The notes under the pieces were generated by a model that made no database searches, was not told the DNA's origin, and saw only the letters and a list, made by a program, of their open reading frames with translations. Position numbers and translations under genes: made by a program. A stretch of DNA of 64,000 bases from Ancylobacter polymorphus. Its GTDB lineage: Bacteria > Pseudomonadota > Alphaproteobacteria > Rhizobiales > Xanthobacteraceae. Below, piece by piece: positions 46,092 through 54,392 of the stretch. Each line of letters starts with the position of its first letter. Within the stretch, counting starts at the first letter, position 1. The stretch lies in the NCBI RefSeq assembly GCF_030813495.1, contig NZ_JAUSUI010000004.1:124001-188000 (forward strand), written 5' to 3'.

Positions 46092-47297
46092 TCACGCGGC
46101 GGCGCTGAGCGTGCCGCGGGCGCAGTCGGTGAGGTAGTCCATCGCCGCTTGCACGCCACCCTTCCTGTGCGGCACGCCGGCGACCGACAGGCCCATCTCG
46201 ACGCCCGACAGCGCGCCGAGAATGGTGAGGTCGTTGGTATCGCCGAGATGGCCGATGCGGAAGACGCGGCCGGACAGCTTGGTGAGGCCGGTGCCAAGCG
46301 ACATGTCGAAATGGTTCAGCGTCTTCTCGCGGAAGGCATCGGCGTCGTGGCCCTCGGGCATGAGCACGGCGGTCAGTGAGGACGAGTAGTATTTCGGATC
46401 GCGGCAGAGCACTTCCAGCCCCCAGGCGCGCACGGCGCGGCGGGTGGCCTCGGCATGGCGGTCGTGGCGGGCGAAGACATTGTCCAGCCCTTCCTCGTGC
46501 AGCATGTCGATGGCCTCGGCGAGGCCGTAGAGCAGGTTGGTGCCGGGCGTGTAGGGGAAATAGCCCTTCTCATTGTGGGGGAGCATCTCCTCCCACGACC
46601 AGAACAGCTTGGGCATGGTCGACTTCTTCGCCGCCGCCAGCGCCTTGGGCGAGAGGGCGTTGAAGGAGAGGCCGGGCGGCAGCATCAGCCCCTTCTGCGA
46701 ACCGGAGACGGTGACATCGACGCCCCATTCGTCGTGGCGGAAGTCGATCGAGGCGAGAGAGGAGATGGTGTCGACCAGAAGCAGCGCCGGATGGCCGGCG
46801 GCGTCGATGGCCTTGCGCACTTCGGGAATGAGCGAGATGCAGCCGGTCGAGGTCTCGTTATGGACCACGCAGACCGCCTTGATGTCGTGGTTCTTGTCCT
46901 CGCGCAGCCGCGCCTCGATGGCGGCGGCATCGGCGCCGATGCGCCAGTCCGAGGCGATGAATTCCGGGTGCAGGCCGAGCTTGATCGCCATGTTCTTCCA
47001 CAGCGTGGCGAAATGGCCGGTCTCGAACATCAGCACCTTGTCGCCGGGCGAGAGCACGTTGGCGAGGGCGGCTTCCCACGCGCCGGTGCCGGAGGCGGGG
47101 TAGATGATGACCGGGTTGGCGGTCTTGAAGACGCTCTTCATGCCTTCCAGGACGCGCTTGCCGAGCTTCTGGAACTCGGGACCGCGATGGTCGATGGTCG
47201 GCATGTCCATCGCGCGCAGGATGCGATCAGGCACCGGCGTGGGGCCCGGAATCTGCAGGAAATGACGACCCGCCACCCGGGCGGCATTGCTGGACAT
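46092..47297 (-). CDS. Serine-glyoxylate / alanine-glyoxylate type aminotransferase
   Basis: The 401-residue class V PLP aminotransferase begins HFLQIPGPTPVPDRILRAM, a hallmark of SgaA/AGT proteins. It has PASGTGAWEAALANVLSPGDKVLMFETGHFA, VHNETSTGC, LLVDTISSLAS and VSGSQKGLMLPPGLSF with the PLP lysine Lys202. It would interconvert serine (or alanine) and glyoxylate with hydroxypyruvate (or pyruvate). GGGAGA precedes the ATG at 47297. It diverges from the FAD/Fe-S dehydrogenase gene, suggesting linked glyoxylate or hydroxypyruvate metabolism. Confidence 0.92.
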   Translation of the reverse strand: MSSNAARVAGRHFLQIPGPTPVPDRILRAMDMPTIDHRGPEFQKLGKRVLEGMKSVFKTANPVIIYPASGTGAWEAALANVLSPGDKVLMFETGHFATLWKNMAIKLGLHPEFIASDWRIGADAAAIEARLREDKNHDIKAVCVVHNETSTGCISLIPEVRKAIDAAGHPALLLVDTISSLASIDFRHDEWGVDVTVSGSQKGLMLPPGLSFNALSPKALAAAKKSTMPKLFWSWEEMLPHNEKGYFPYTPGTNLLYGLAEAIDMLHEEGLDNVFARHDRHAEATRRAVRAWGLEVLCRDPKYYSSSLTAVLMPEGHDADAFREKTLNHFDMSLGTGLTKLSGRVFRIGHLGDTNDLTILGALSGVEMGLSVAGVPHRKGGVQAAMDYLTDCARGTLSAAA

Positions 47298-47386
47298 CTT
47301 TTTCTCTCCCTTGGTCGGCGCTGATGCGCGCGCCTCTTCACGGCTGCGAGCGGGCGGCTGGTGACGACCCGCTTCCACGCCCCATC

Positions 47387-47411
47387 TTGCATAAATGAAT
47401 TATGAATGCAA
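47387..47411. promoter_or_regulatory. TTGCAT/ATGCAA dyad between aminotransferase and hydroxyacid dehydrogenase
   Basis: TTGCAT and ATGCAA are inverted around 13 bases containing a tandem ATGAAT repeat. The 12-mer ATTATGAATGCA (47399-47410) is repeated exactly at 50490-50501, upstream of tctC. The location between divergent genes makes it a candidate operator for the neighbouring GntR protein. Confidence 0.5.
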
Positions 47412-47476
47412 AATGCGTTTCAGTCCATGGCGGCGCGCCGGCGTCGCGAAAAAGGACATGAGGGAGCGAGACCATC

Positions 47477-50452
47477 ATGGCGGCACGGCTGACGCCCGGA
47501 CTGGAGCGGCGTCTGAAGGCGGAAGTTTCGGGAGATGTGTGGTTCGACCGCTTCAATCGCGGGCGCTACGCCACCGATGCGTCGTTCTACCAGATCATGC
47601 CGCTGGGCGTCGTCGTGCCGCGCACGACCGAAGAGGCCGAACGTGCCATCGCCCTCGCGCGGGCCGAGGGCATTCCCGTCACCCCGCGCGGCGGCGGCAC
47701 CTCGCAATGCGGCCAGACGATCAATGATTCGCTGGTCATCGACGGGTCGAAGCACCTCAACCGCATTCTCGAACTCGATGTGGCGAACCGGCGCTGCGTG
47801 GTCGAACCGGGTATCGTGCTCGACGACCTCAACCGGTCGCTGAAGAAGCACGGGCTGTGGTTTCCGGTCGACGTGTCCACTGCGTCGCGCGCCACGATCG
47901 GCGGCATGGCCGGCAATAATAGCTGCGGCGGCCGCTCGCTGCGCTACGGCACGATGCGCGACAATGTGCTGTCCATCGACGCCATGCTGGCGGATGGGGC
48001 CAAGGCGCATTTCGGCCCGGTGGACCACAACCTTTCCAGCCTGCCGCCGGACGCACCGCTGGCGCCGCTCGCCCGCGACCTGTTCGACCTCGGCGCGCGC
48101 GAGGCGGACGAGGTGGCGGCGCGCTTCCCGGCCGTGCAGCGCCGCGTCGGCGGCTACAATCTCGACGCGCTGGTGCCGAAGGCAAACGGCACCAACCTCG
48201 CCCATATTCTCGTGGGGTCCGAGGGCACGCTCGCCTATTCCACGCGGATCGAGCTGAAGCTGTGGCCGCTGATCGGCAAGAAGGTGATCGGCGCCTGCCA
48301 TTTCGGCAGCTTCTACCAGGCGATGGACGCGGCGCAGCATCTGGTGAAGCTGAAGCCCATCGCGGTCGAACTGGTGGATTCCACCCTGCTGGCGCTCGCC
48401 AGCGAGATCCCGATGTTCCAGGCGACGCTCAAGCAGTTCGTGCGCGGCACGCCCGACGCCATCCTTCTGGTCGAGTTCGCCGAGGACGAAGCTGAGAATG
48501 AGCGGCGGCTGAAGCTTCTGGACGACACGATGGGCGATCTCGGCTTCGGCTGGGACCGCGCGGGCGCGCGCTGGGGCGGCGTCGTCCCGGTGCGCGAGGC
48601 CGGTCTGCAGGCGGCGATTGCCGATGTGCGCACCTCCGGGCTCAACATCATGATGTCGATGAAGCAGGCGGGCAAACCCGTCTCCTTCGTCGAGGACTGC
48701 GCCGTGCCGCTGCCGCACCTCGCCGACTACACGGCGCGGCTGACGCAAGTGTTCGAGAAGAACGGCACCAAGGGCACCTGGTACGCCCACGCCTCCGAGG
48801 GCTGCCTGCATGTGCGGCCGGTGCTGAATCTGCGGCTGGAGAAGGACGTGAAGGCGATGCGCGCCATCGCCGAGGAAGCCTTCGCCATGGTGCGCGAATA
48901 CAAAGGCTCGCATTCCGGCGAGCATGGCGACGGCATCGTACGCTCGGAATTCCACGAGACCATGTTCGGCAGCCGGTTGGTGCGCGCCTTCGAGGAGGTG
49001 AAGGACCGCTTCGACCCGAACGGGCTCTACAATCCCGGCAAGATCGTCCGCGCGCCGAAATTCGACGACCGCACCATCTTCCGCTACGCGCCCGACTACA
49101 AGGTGGCGCCAATCGCGGCGGCGCTCGACTGGTCCGGCTATTCCGGCGAGGGCGGCGGCCTGCAGGGCGCCATCGAGATGTGCAACAACAATGGCGCCTG
49201 CCGCAAGGCGGTGGGCGGCGTCATGTGCCCGAGCTACCGCGTCACCCGCGACGAGAAGGATGTGACGCGCGGGCGCGCCAACACGCTGCGTCTCGCCATC
49301 TCCGGCCGGCTGGGTCCCGACGCGCTGGCCTCGGACGAAATGATGGAGACGCTGAAGCTGTGCGTCTCCTGCAAGGGCTGCCGGCGCGAATGCCCGACCG
49401 GCGTCGACATGGCCAAGATGAAGATCGAGGCACTGGCGGCACGAGCCAAGGCCAAGGGCATCAGCCTGCACCAGCGGCTCGTCGCCTATCTGCCGCGCTA
49501 TGCCGGCCTTGCCGCGCGCGTGCCCTGGCTGCTCAACCTGCGCGACCGGTTGCCGGGGGCGGCGCAACTGTCGGAGCGGATCGCCCAGTTCAGCGCCCGC
49601 CGCTCGCTGCCGCGCTGGCGGGCGGATGCCTTCCGCGAGGAGGCGGTAGCCTTCGGGCCGGAGGGCGGGCGCGAGGTGGTGCTGTTTGCCGACACCTTCA
49701 ACCGCTGGTTCGAGAAAGAGAACATCGTCGCCGCGCTGGAGGTGCTGACCGCGGCCGGCTATCGCGTGCACATGCCGCGCCCGGTCGACGGCAACAAGCG
49801 CGCTTTGTGCTGCGGGCGCACCTTCCTTTCCGCCGGGCTGGTGAATGAGGCCAAGGCCGAGGCGCGGCGCGTGGTGGAGACCTACGCCCCGTTTGTGGCG
49901 CGCGGCGTGCCGGTGGTGGGGCTGGAACCGAGCTGCCTGCTCGCCTTTCGCGACGAACTGCCCTCGCTGCTGCCCGGGGAGGGGACGCAGACGCTTTCCG
50001 CCCATGCGCTGCTGATCGAGGAATTCATCGCCCGCGAGATCGATGCCGGGCGCTTCGACCTGCCGCTCGCCCCGCTGGGGGAGAAAGCGCTGCTGCACGG
50101 CCATTGCCACCAGAAGAGCTTCGGCGCCATGGGCGCGGTGGAGAAGGCGCTGCGGCTGGTGCCGGGGTTGCAGGTCGAGACGGTGGAGTCGAGCTGCTGC
50201 GGCATGGCCGGCGCGTTCGGCTATCACAGCGAGACCATCGACACCTCGCTTGCCATGGCCGAGCTCTCGCTGCTGCCGGCCGTGCGCAAGGCGGAGCCGG
50301 GAACGCTCATCGTCGCCGACGGCACCTCCTGCCGCCACCAGATCCATGACGGTGCCGCCCGCGACGCGGTGCATGTGGTGCAGGTGCTCGCGCAAAGCCT
50401 TGCGGCGGCACGTCTTGGTCTTCCCCATCGGCAGCTGGAGGCGGCGGAGTAG
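47477..50452 (+). CDS. FAD-linked 2-hydroxyacid dehydrogenase fused to Fe-S/CCG electron-transfer domains
   Basis: The 991-residue protein combines a GlcD-like FAD domain (PRGGGTSQCGQTINDSLVIDGSK, GNNSCGGRSLRYGTMRDNVLS, SEGTLAYSTRIELKL), an FAD-oxidase C-terminal domain ending HSGEHGDGIVRSEFHETMFG, and a GlcF-like part. The latter carries CNNNGACRKAVGGVMCPSYR (from residue 569), CVSCKGCRRECPTG (from 629) and two CCG blocks (LCCGRTF near 777, SCCGMAGAFG near 906). This is the YdiJ/D-lactate-dehydrogenase-like giant architecture; E. coli YdiJ (about 1018 residues) acts on D-2-hydroxyglutarate. The substrate here is unknown. Neighbouring glyoxylate aminotransferase, TctCBA transporter and GlcG-like genes suggest a C2-C6 hydroxyacid. 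Confidence 0.9.
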   Translation: MAARLTPGLERRLKAEVSGDVWFDRFNRGRYATDASFYQIMPLGVVVPRTTEEAERAIALARAEGIPVTPRGGGTSQCGQTINDSLVIDGSKHLNRILELDVANRRCVVEPGIVLDDLNRSLKKHGLWFPVDVSTASRATIGGMAGNNSCGGRSLRYGTMRDNVLSIDAMLADGAKAHFGPVDHNLSSLPPDAPLAPLARDLFDLGAREADEVAARFPAVQRRVGGYNLDALVPKANGTNLAHILVGSEGTLAYSTRIELKLWPLIGKKVIGACHFGSFYQAMDAAQHLVKLKPIAVELVDSTLLALASEIPMFQATLKQFVRGTPDAILLVEFAEDEAENERRLKLLDDTMGDLGFGWDRAGARWGGVVPVREAGLQAAIADVRTSGLNIMMSMKQAGKPVSFVEDCAVPLPHLADYTARLTQVFEKNGTKGTWYAHASEGCLHVRPVLNLRLEKDVKAMRAIAEEAFAMVREYKGSHSGEHGDGIVRSEFHETMFGSRLVRAFEEVKDRFDPNGLYNPGKIVRAPKFDDRTIFRYAPDYKVAPIAAALDWSGYSGEGGGLQGAIEMCNNNGACRKAVGGVMCPSYRVTRDEKDVTRGRANTLRLAISGRLGPDALASDEMMETLKLCVSCKGCRRECPTGVDMAKMKIEALAARAKAKGISLHQRLVAYLPRYAGLAARVPWLLNLRDRLPGAAQLSERIAQFSARRSLPRWRADAFREEAVAFGPEGGREVVLFADTFNRWFEKENIVAALEVLTAAGYRVHMPRPVDGNKRALCCGRTFLSAGLVNEAKAEARRVVETYAPFVARGVPVVGLEPSCLLAFRDELPSLLPGEGTQTLSAHALLIEEFIAREIDAGRFDLPLAPLGEKALLHGHCHQKSFGAMGAVEKALRLVPGLQVETVESSCCGMAGAFGYHSETIDTSLAMAELSLLPAVRKAEPGTLIVADGTSCRHQIHDGAARDAVHVVQVLAQSLAAARLGLPHRQLEAAE

Positions 50453-50487
50453 GGGGAAAACTCCGCTTGATATGACGCGTCGATTCT

Positions 50488-50502
50488 GCATTATGAATGC
50501 AT
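50488..50502. promoter_or_regulatory. TGCATT/AATGCA dyad upstream of tctC
   Basis: TGCATT and AATGCA are inverted around three bases, 72 bases before the tctC start. The embedded 12-mer ATTATGAATGCA is identical to that at 47399-47410. It is a candidate GntR/FCD operator linking the transporter to the oxidation genes. Confidence 0.5.
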
Positions 50503-50573
50503 AACTCAAAAAATAATACGGAAACGCTGTGGTGCCGGCCCGTTCCGGCTCAACGACAAGAGAGGAAATGTCC

Positions 50574-51581
50574 ATGCTGGAGAAGCTCGTCTCCAAACGC
50601 GCCGCGCTGGTCGCGGCCTGCCTGTCCGGCTTCACCGTCTCGTCCGCCATGGCGGCGTGGGAGCCGACCAAGCCGATCGAGATCATCGTTCCCGCCGGTG
50701 CCGGCGGCGCCTCGGATCAGATGGCCCGCATGATGCAGGCGGCGATCCAGAACAATAAGCTCTCGCCGACGCCGATCGTGGTGACGCTCAAGGGCGGCGC
50801 CAATGGCGGCGAGGGCCTGATGGACATGCAGGCGAGCGCCGGCGACCCCTACAAGATGGTCATCTCCAATTCGGCCATCTACACGCTGCCGCTGGCCAAC
50901 AAGCTGCCCTTCGACTGGCGCAAGCTGACCCCGGTCAGCATCCTCGCCTTCGACAATTTCGTGCTGTGGGTGAATGCCAATGCGCCCTACAACACGGCGC
51001 AGGAACTCGTCGAGGCGATGAAGAAGGAGCCTGCCGGCGCCTTTAAGCTCGGCGGCACCGGCTCCAAGCGCGAAGACCACATTCTCGCTGCCGCCGTCGA
51101 GCGGATCTCGGGCGTCAAGTTCAGCTACATCCCCTACAAGTCGGGCGGCGAAGCGGCCACCCAGCTGGTCGGCGACCACATCAAGGTCAACGTCAACAAC
51201 CCGTCCGAAAACGTCGCCGTGTGGCGCGCCGGCCAGGTGAAGGCGCTGTGCGTGTTCGACAATGAGCCGATGGACTACCCGGCCAAGGTCGCGGGCGACA
51301 AGTCGTGGAAGGACATCCCGACCTGCAAGTCGCAGGGCATCGACTTCCAGTGGATCATGCTGCGCGGCGTGTTCCTGCCGGCGGGCGTGACCCCCGACCA
51401 GGTGGCCTTCTACCAGGATATGCTGGGCAAGCTGGTCGAGACCAAGGAATTCAAGGAATATCTTGAGAAGCAGGCGCTCAAGCCGTCCGATCTCAAGGGC
51501 GCCGAGATGGTCAAGTTCCTGGAGCAGGACGAGGCTCTCTACAAGGACCTGATGACCCAGTCCGGTTTCGTCGCCAACTGA
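50574..51581 (+). CDS. tctC: Tripartite tricarboxylate transporter substrate-binding protein TctC
   Basis: The 335-residue periplasmic protein has a signal peptide (KRAALVAACLSGFTVSSAMAA). The TctC/Bug fold follows: PIEIIVPAGAGGASDQMARMMQAAI, YKMVISNSAIYTLPLANKLPFDW and FSYIPYKSGGEAATQLVGDHIKV. It captures carboxylates for TctAB. AGAGGA lies seven bases before the ATG at 50574 and too close to the ATG at 50568, so 50574 is preferred. It leads a tctC-tctB-tctA-glcG-like operon. Confidence 0.93.
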   Translation: MLEKLVSKRAALVAACLSGFTVSSAMAAWEPTKPIEIIVPAGAGGASDQMARMMQAAIQNNKLSPTPIVVTLKGGANGGEGLMDMQASAGDPYKMVISNSAIYTLPLANKLPFDWRKLTPVSILAFDNFVLWVNANAPYNTAQELVEAMKKEPAGAFKLGGTGSKREDHILAAAVERISGVKFSYIPYKSGGEAATQLVGDHIKVNVNNPSENVAVWRAGQVKALCVFDNEPMDYPAKVAGDKSWKDIPTCKSQGIDFQWIMLRGVFLPAGVTPDQVAFYQDMLGKLVETKEFKEYLEKQALKPSDLKGAEMVKFLEQDEALYKDLMTQSGFVAN

Positions 51582-51592
51582 ACCTTGCGGCC

Positions 51593-51619
51593 GCCGGCGC
51601 GCCTTCGGGCCGCGCCGGC
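51593..51619 (+). terminator. Intercistronic hairpin between tctC and tctB
   Basis: GCCGGCGCG and CGCGCCGGC form a nine-base-pair perfect stem around a nine-base loop, 12 bases after the tctC stop, without a T-run. Such hairpins often raise the level of a binding-protein mRNA relative to its permeases. Confidence 0.45.
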
Positions 51620-51692
51620 GCTTGCCTTGATGCGATGACGCCAGCGCCGGGCGCGGCGTCCTGCCGGCTGCACTTTTCTCTGGAGAATACCG

Positions 51693-52205
51693 ATGTCCGA
51701 TGACCCGAACGTGGGAGTGGATCCCGCGCTGGTGTCGACGCGCAGCGTCGAAGTCGTGGTAATGGCGCTGCTTCTAGGCGTCGCTGTGTTCCTGGGCTGG
51801 GACAATCTGCGCATCGGTGCCGGCTGGGCACCGGACGGCCCGCAGGCCGGCTACTTCCCCTTCTATCTCTCGGTGCTGCTCGGCGGCGCCAGCGTCGTCG
51901 GCATCGTCTCGGCGCTGCGCCATCCCGACCTGAAGGACGAGATCTTCGTCGGCCGCAGCGCCTTCGGCCGCGTGTTGCGGGTGTTCATCCCGACCATCCT
52001 GTTCGTGTTCCTGGTGCAGGTCATCGGACTCTATGTCGCCAGCTTCATCTTCGTGGCGCTGTTCATGATCGTCATCGGCAAGCTCTCGCCGTGGAAGTCG
52101 GTGCTCACCGGCCTGATCTTCTCGGCGCTGATGTTCTACGTCTTCGACGTTCAGTTCAACGTTCTGCTGCCCAAGGGCCCGCTCGAAGCGGCATTCGGTT
52201 TCTGA
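51693..52205 (+). CDS. tctB: Tripartite tricarboxylate transporter small membrane subunit TctB
   Basis: The 170-residue protein has four hydrophobic segments, including SVEVVVMALLLGVAVFLGW, YFPFYLSVLLGGASVVGIVSAL, VFIPTILFVFLVQVIGLYVASFIFVALFMIV and SVLTGLIFSALMFYVFDVQFNVLLPKGPL. The WAPDGPQAGYFPFYLS and LLPKGPLE elements are typical of TctB. It sits between tctC and tctA, ten bases before tctA. TGGAGAA lies about seven bases upstream of the ATG. Confidence 0.92.
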   Translation: MSDDPNVGVDPALVSTRSVEVVVMALLLGVAVFLGWDNLRIGAGWAPDGPQAGYFPFYLSVLLGGASVVGIVSALRHPDLKDEIFVGRSAFGRVLRVFIPTILFVFLVQVIGLYVASFIFVALFMIVIGKLSPWKSVLTGLIFSALMFYVFDVQFNVLLPKGPLEAAFGF

Positions 52206-52215
52206 GGAGGGCCCG

Positions 52216-53754
52216 ATGGAAGCACTTGATTCCCTGTTCCACGGCTTCGGCGTCCTGCTGACCTTCCACAATATGGTGCTGATGCTGATCGGCATCTGCC
52301 TCGGCATTCTGGTCGGCGTGCTGCCGGGCCTCGGCGGCCCCAACGGCGTCGCCATTCTGCTGCCGCTGACCTTCACCATGGACCCGACCTCGGCCATCGT
52401 GCTGCTCTCGTGCATCTATTGGGGCGCGCTGTTCGGCGGCGCCATCACCTCGATCCTGTTCAACATTCCGGGCGAGGCCTGGTCGGTCGCCACCACTTTC
52501 GACGGCTATCCGATGGCACAGAAGGGCGAGGCCGCCGAGGCGTTGACCGCCGCCTTCACCGCCTCCTTCGTCGGCTCCATCGTCGCGGTGATGCTCATCA
52601 CCTTCCTCGCGCCGTGGATCGCCAGCTTCGCGCTACGCTTCGGCCCGCCGGAATTCTTCGCCGTCTACATGCTGACCTTCTGTTCCTTCGTCGGACTCGG
52701 CAAGGAAGCGCGCCACAAGATCGTCATCTCGCTCACCATCGGCTTCCTGCTGGCGGCGGTCGGCATGGACACGGTGTCGGGCGAACTGCGCATGACCTTC
52801 GGCTCGGTCGAACTGCTGCGCGGCTTCGACTTCCTGGTGGCGGTCATCGGCCTGTTCGGCATCTCCGAAATCCTGCTGGCGATGGAAGAACATCTCGCCT
52901 TCAAGGGCCAGGAGGCGAAGATCCGCTTCACCGTCGTCTGGCGCACCTGGATGACGCTGCCGCGCTACTGGATGACGCTGCTGCGCTCCAGCGCCATTGG
53001 CTGCTGGCTCGGCGTGACGCCCGGCGGCGCCATCGCCGCCTCCTTCATGGGTTATAACCTCGCCAAGCGCTTCTCCCGCGACGGGGCGAGCTTCGGCAAG
53101 GGCAAGATCGAGGGCGTGCTCGCTCCCGAGACCGCCGCCCATGCCGCCGGCACCTCCGCGCTGCTGCCCATGCTGGCGCTCGGCATTCCCGGCTCGGGCA
53201 CGGCGGCGGTGCTGCTCGGCGGCCTGATGGTGTGGGGTCTGCAGCCCGGCCCGCTGCTCTTCGTCGAGCAGAAGGACTTCGTCTGGGGCCTCATCGCCTC
53301 GATGTATCTCGGCAACATCGCCGGCCTGATCATCGTGCTTGCCACCGTGCCGCTGTTCGCCTCCGTTCTGCGCGTGCCCTTCGCCACAATCGCCCCGATG
53401 ATCATCGTGTCCTGCGCGGTCGGTGCCTTCGCGGTGCAGAACGCCATGTTCGACATCTGGCTCATGCTCGGCTTCGGCATTGTCGGCTATGTCTTCAAGA
53501 AGATCGGCATTCCGCTGGCGCCGATGACGCTGGCGCTGGTGCTGGGCGACAAGGCGGAGGACGCCTTCCGCCAGTCCATGATCGGGCTCGATGGCGGGCT
53601 GGGCATCTTCTGGTCCAACAAGCTGGTCGGCACCATCTCGACCCTGGCCTTGATCATGCTGTTCTGGCCGCTTATCGGAAAAGCCATCGACATGATCCGT
53701 GGTTCGGGCCGCTCGGCGCCGGGCGCGGCCAGCAGCGGGAGCAGCCGTCCATGA
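52216..53754 (+). CDS. tctA: Tripartite tricarboxylate transporter large membrane subunit TctA
   Basis: The 512-residue multi-spanning carrier contains the TctA signature GVLPGLGGPNGVAILLPLTFTMDPTSAIVLLSCIYWGALFGGAITSILFNIPGE. The second half holds its internal repeat (GVTPGGAIAASFMGYNLAKRFSRD, LPMLALGIPGSGTAAVLLGGLMVWGLQPGPLLF). It transports carboxylates using the ion gradient, with TctC supplying substrate. AGGAGGG lies five bases before the ATG. The stop overlaps the next gene (ATGA). Confidence 0.95.
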   Translation: MEALDSLFHGFGVLLTFHNMVLMLIGICLGILVGVLPGLGGPNGVAILLPLTFTMDPTSAIVLLSCIYWGALFGGAITSILFNIPGEAWSVATTFDGYPMAQKGEAAEALTAAFTASFVGSIVAVMLITFLAPWIASFALRFGPPEFFAVYMLTFCSFVGLGKEARHKIVISLTIGFLLAAVGMDTVSGELRMTFGSVELLRGFDFLVAVIGLFGISEILLAMEEHLAFKGQEAKIRFTVVWRTWMTLPRYWMTLLRSSAIGCWLGVTPGGAIAASFMGYNLAKRFSRDGASFGKGKIEGVLAPETAAHAAGTSALLPMLALGIPGSGTAAVLLGGLMVWGLQPGPLLFVEQKDFVWGLIASMYLGNIAGLIIVLATVPLFASVLRVPFATIAPMIIVSCAVGAFAVQNAMFDIWLMLGFGIVGYVFKKIGIPLAPMTLALVLGDKAEDAFRQSMIGLDGGLGIFWSNKLVGTISTLALIMLFWPLIGKAIDMIRGSGRSAPGAASSGSSRP

Positions 53755-54185
53755 GTCTCACCCTCGACGCCGCCCAGACCATCCTCTCCACCGCGCTCGG
53801 CCATTGCCGCGCCGGCAACTTCAAGCCGATGGCCGTGGTCGTGCTCGACGCGCGCGGCGCCGTGAAAGTGTCGGCGGCCGAGGACGGCACCAGCCTCAAG
53901 CGCTTCGAGGTTGCCCATGGCAAGGCCTATGGCGCGCTGGCGCTCGGCATGGGTTCGCGCTCGATCTTCAAGCGGGCCAAGGAACAGGCCTTCTTCGTCG
54001 CCTCGGTGACCGATGTGGTGGGCGGCGCGCTGGTTCCGGTGCCGGGTGGCGTGTTGATCCGCGACGAAAGCGGTGCGGTGATTGGCGCTGTCGGCATTTC
54101 CGGCGACACGTCGGAGAATGACGAGGCGGCGGCCAGTGCCGGCATCGCGGCGGCGGGCTTTGCCGCGGACCCCGGCGCGGACTGA
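53751..54185 (+). CDS. GlcG/HbpS-like (haem-degrading domain) protein
   Basis: The 144-residue protein has the GlcG/HbpS (DUF336) fold: LTLDAAQTILSTALGHCRAGNFKPMAVVVLDARGAVKVSAAEDG, followed by FEVAHGKAYGALALGMGSR and VPVPGGVLIRDESGAVIGAVGISGDTSENDE. GlcG-type proteins occur in glycolate and other hydroxyacid operons and may have binding or chaperone-like roles; none is certain. It overlaps tctA by four bases, so its product is made with the transporter. That context argues against a dedicated haem function. Confidence 0.88.
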   Translation: MSLTLDAAQTILSTALGHCRAGNFKPMAVVVLDARGAVKVSAAEDGTSLKRFEVAHGKAYGALALGMGSRSIFKRAKEQAFFVASVTDVVGGALVPVPGGVLIRDESGAVIGAVGISGDTSENDEAAASAGIAAAGFAADPGAD

Positions 54186-54217
54186 CCTTCGTTCACACGG
54201 CCTTGATACCGCCAGTT

Positions 54218-54246
54218 GAGGGCGCGCGGGAACTCCGCGCGCCCTC
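54218..54246 (+). terminator. Strong hairpin after the tctCBA-glcG-like operon
   Basis: GAGGGCGCGCGG and CCGCGCGCCCTC form a perfect 12-base-pair stem around a five-base loop, 33 bases after the last gene. No clean T-run follows, but the stem is strong enough to end or protect the transcript. Confidence 0.6.
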
Positions 54247-54281
54247 ATGCGTTTGCGCTTCTGGAATGCCGTGTCTGACTA

Positions 54282-54301
54282 TTCTGAACGCAGGTTCAGA
54301 A
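54282..54301. promoter_or_regulatory. Perfect 20-base inverted repeat upstream of the BA14K gene
   Basis: TTCTGAAC and GTTCAGAA are inverted around GCAG, about 91 bases upstream of the BA14K-protein ATG. The symmetry suggests a dimeric repressor or activator site. No regulator gene for it is in the window. Confidence 0.4.
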
Positions 54302-54392
54302 ATCTGAAATCTTGCTGCAGATTTCGTTCAGGGAGCATTCATGGAGCAGCCGCTACATCCTGTGTAACGGTTGTAATTCGGAGGAAGCTACT

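Noticed and set aside
47420..50686. 1088-residue open frame antisense to the FAD/Fe-S dehydrogenase
   Set aside because: It is a shadow of the plus-strand gene, with low-complexity Arg/His/Gln composition and no domain motifs. The sense frame has clear cofactor motifs.
54282..54301. Possible SOS (LexA) box: GAAC-N4-GTTC inside the dyad upstream of the BA14K gene
   Set aside because: GAAC-N4-GTTC is the Gram-positive type box. Alphaproteobacterial LexA recognises GTTC-N7-GTTC, and the downstream gene is not a DNA-damage gene.
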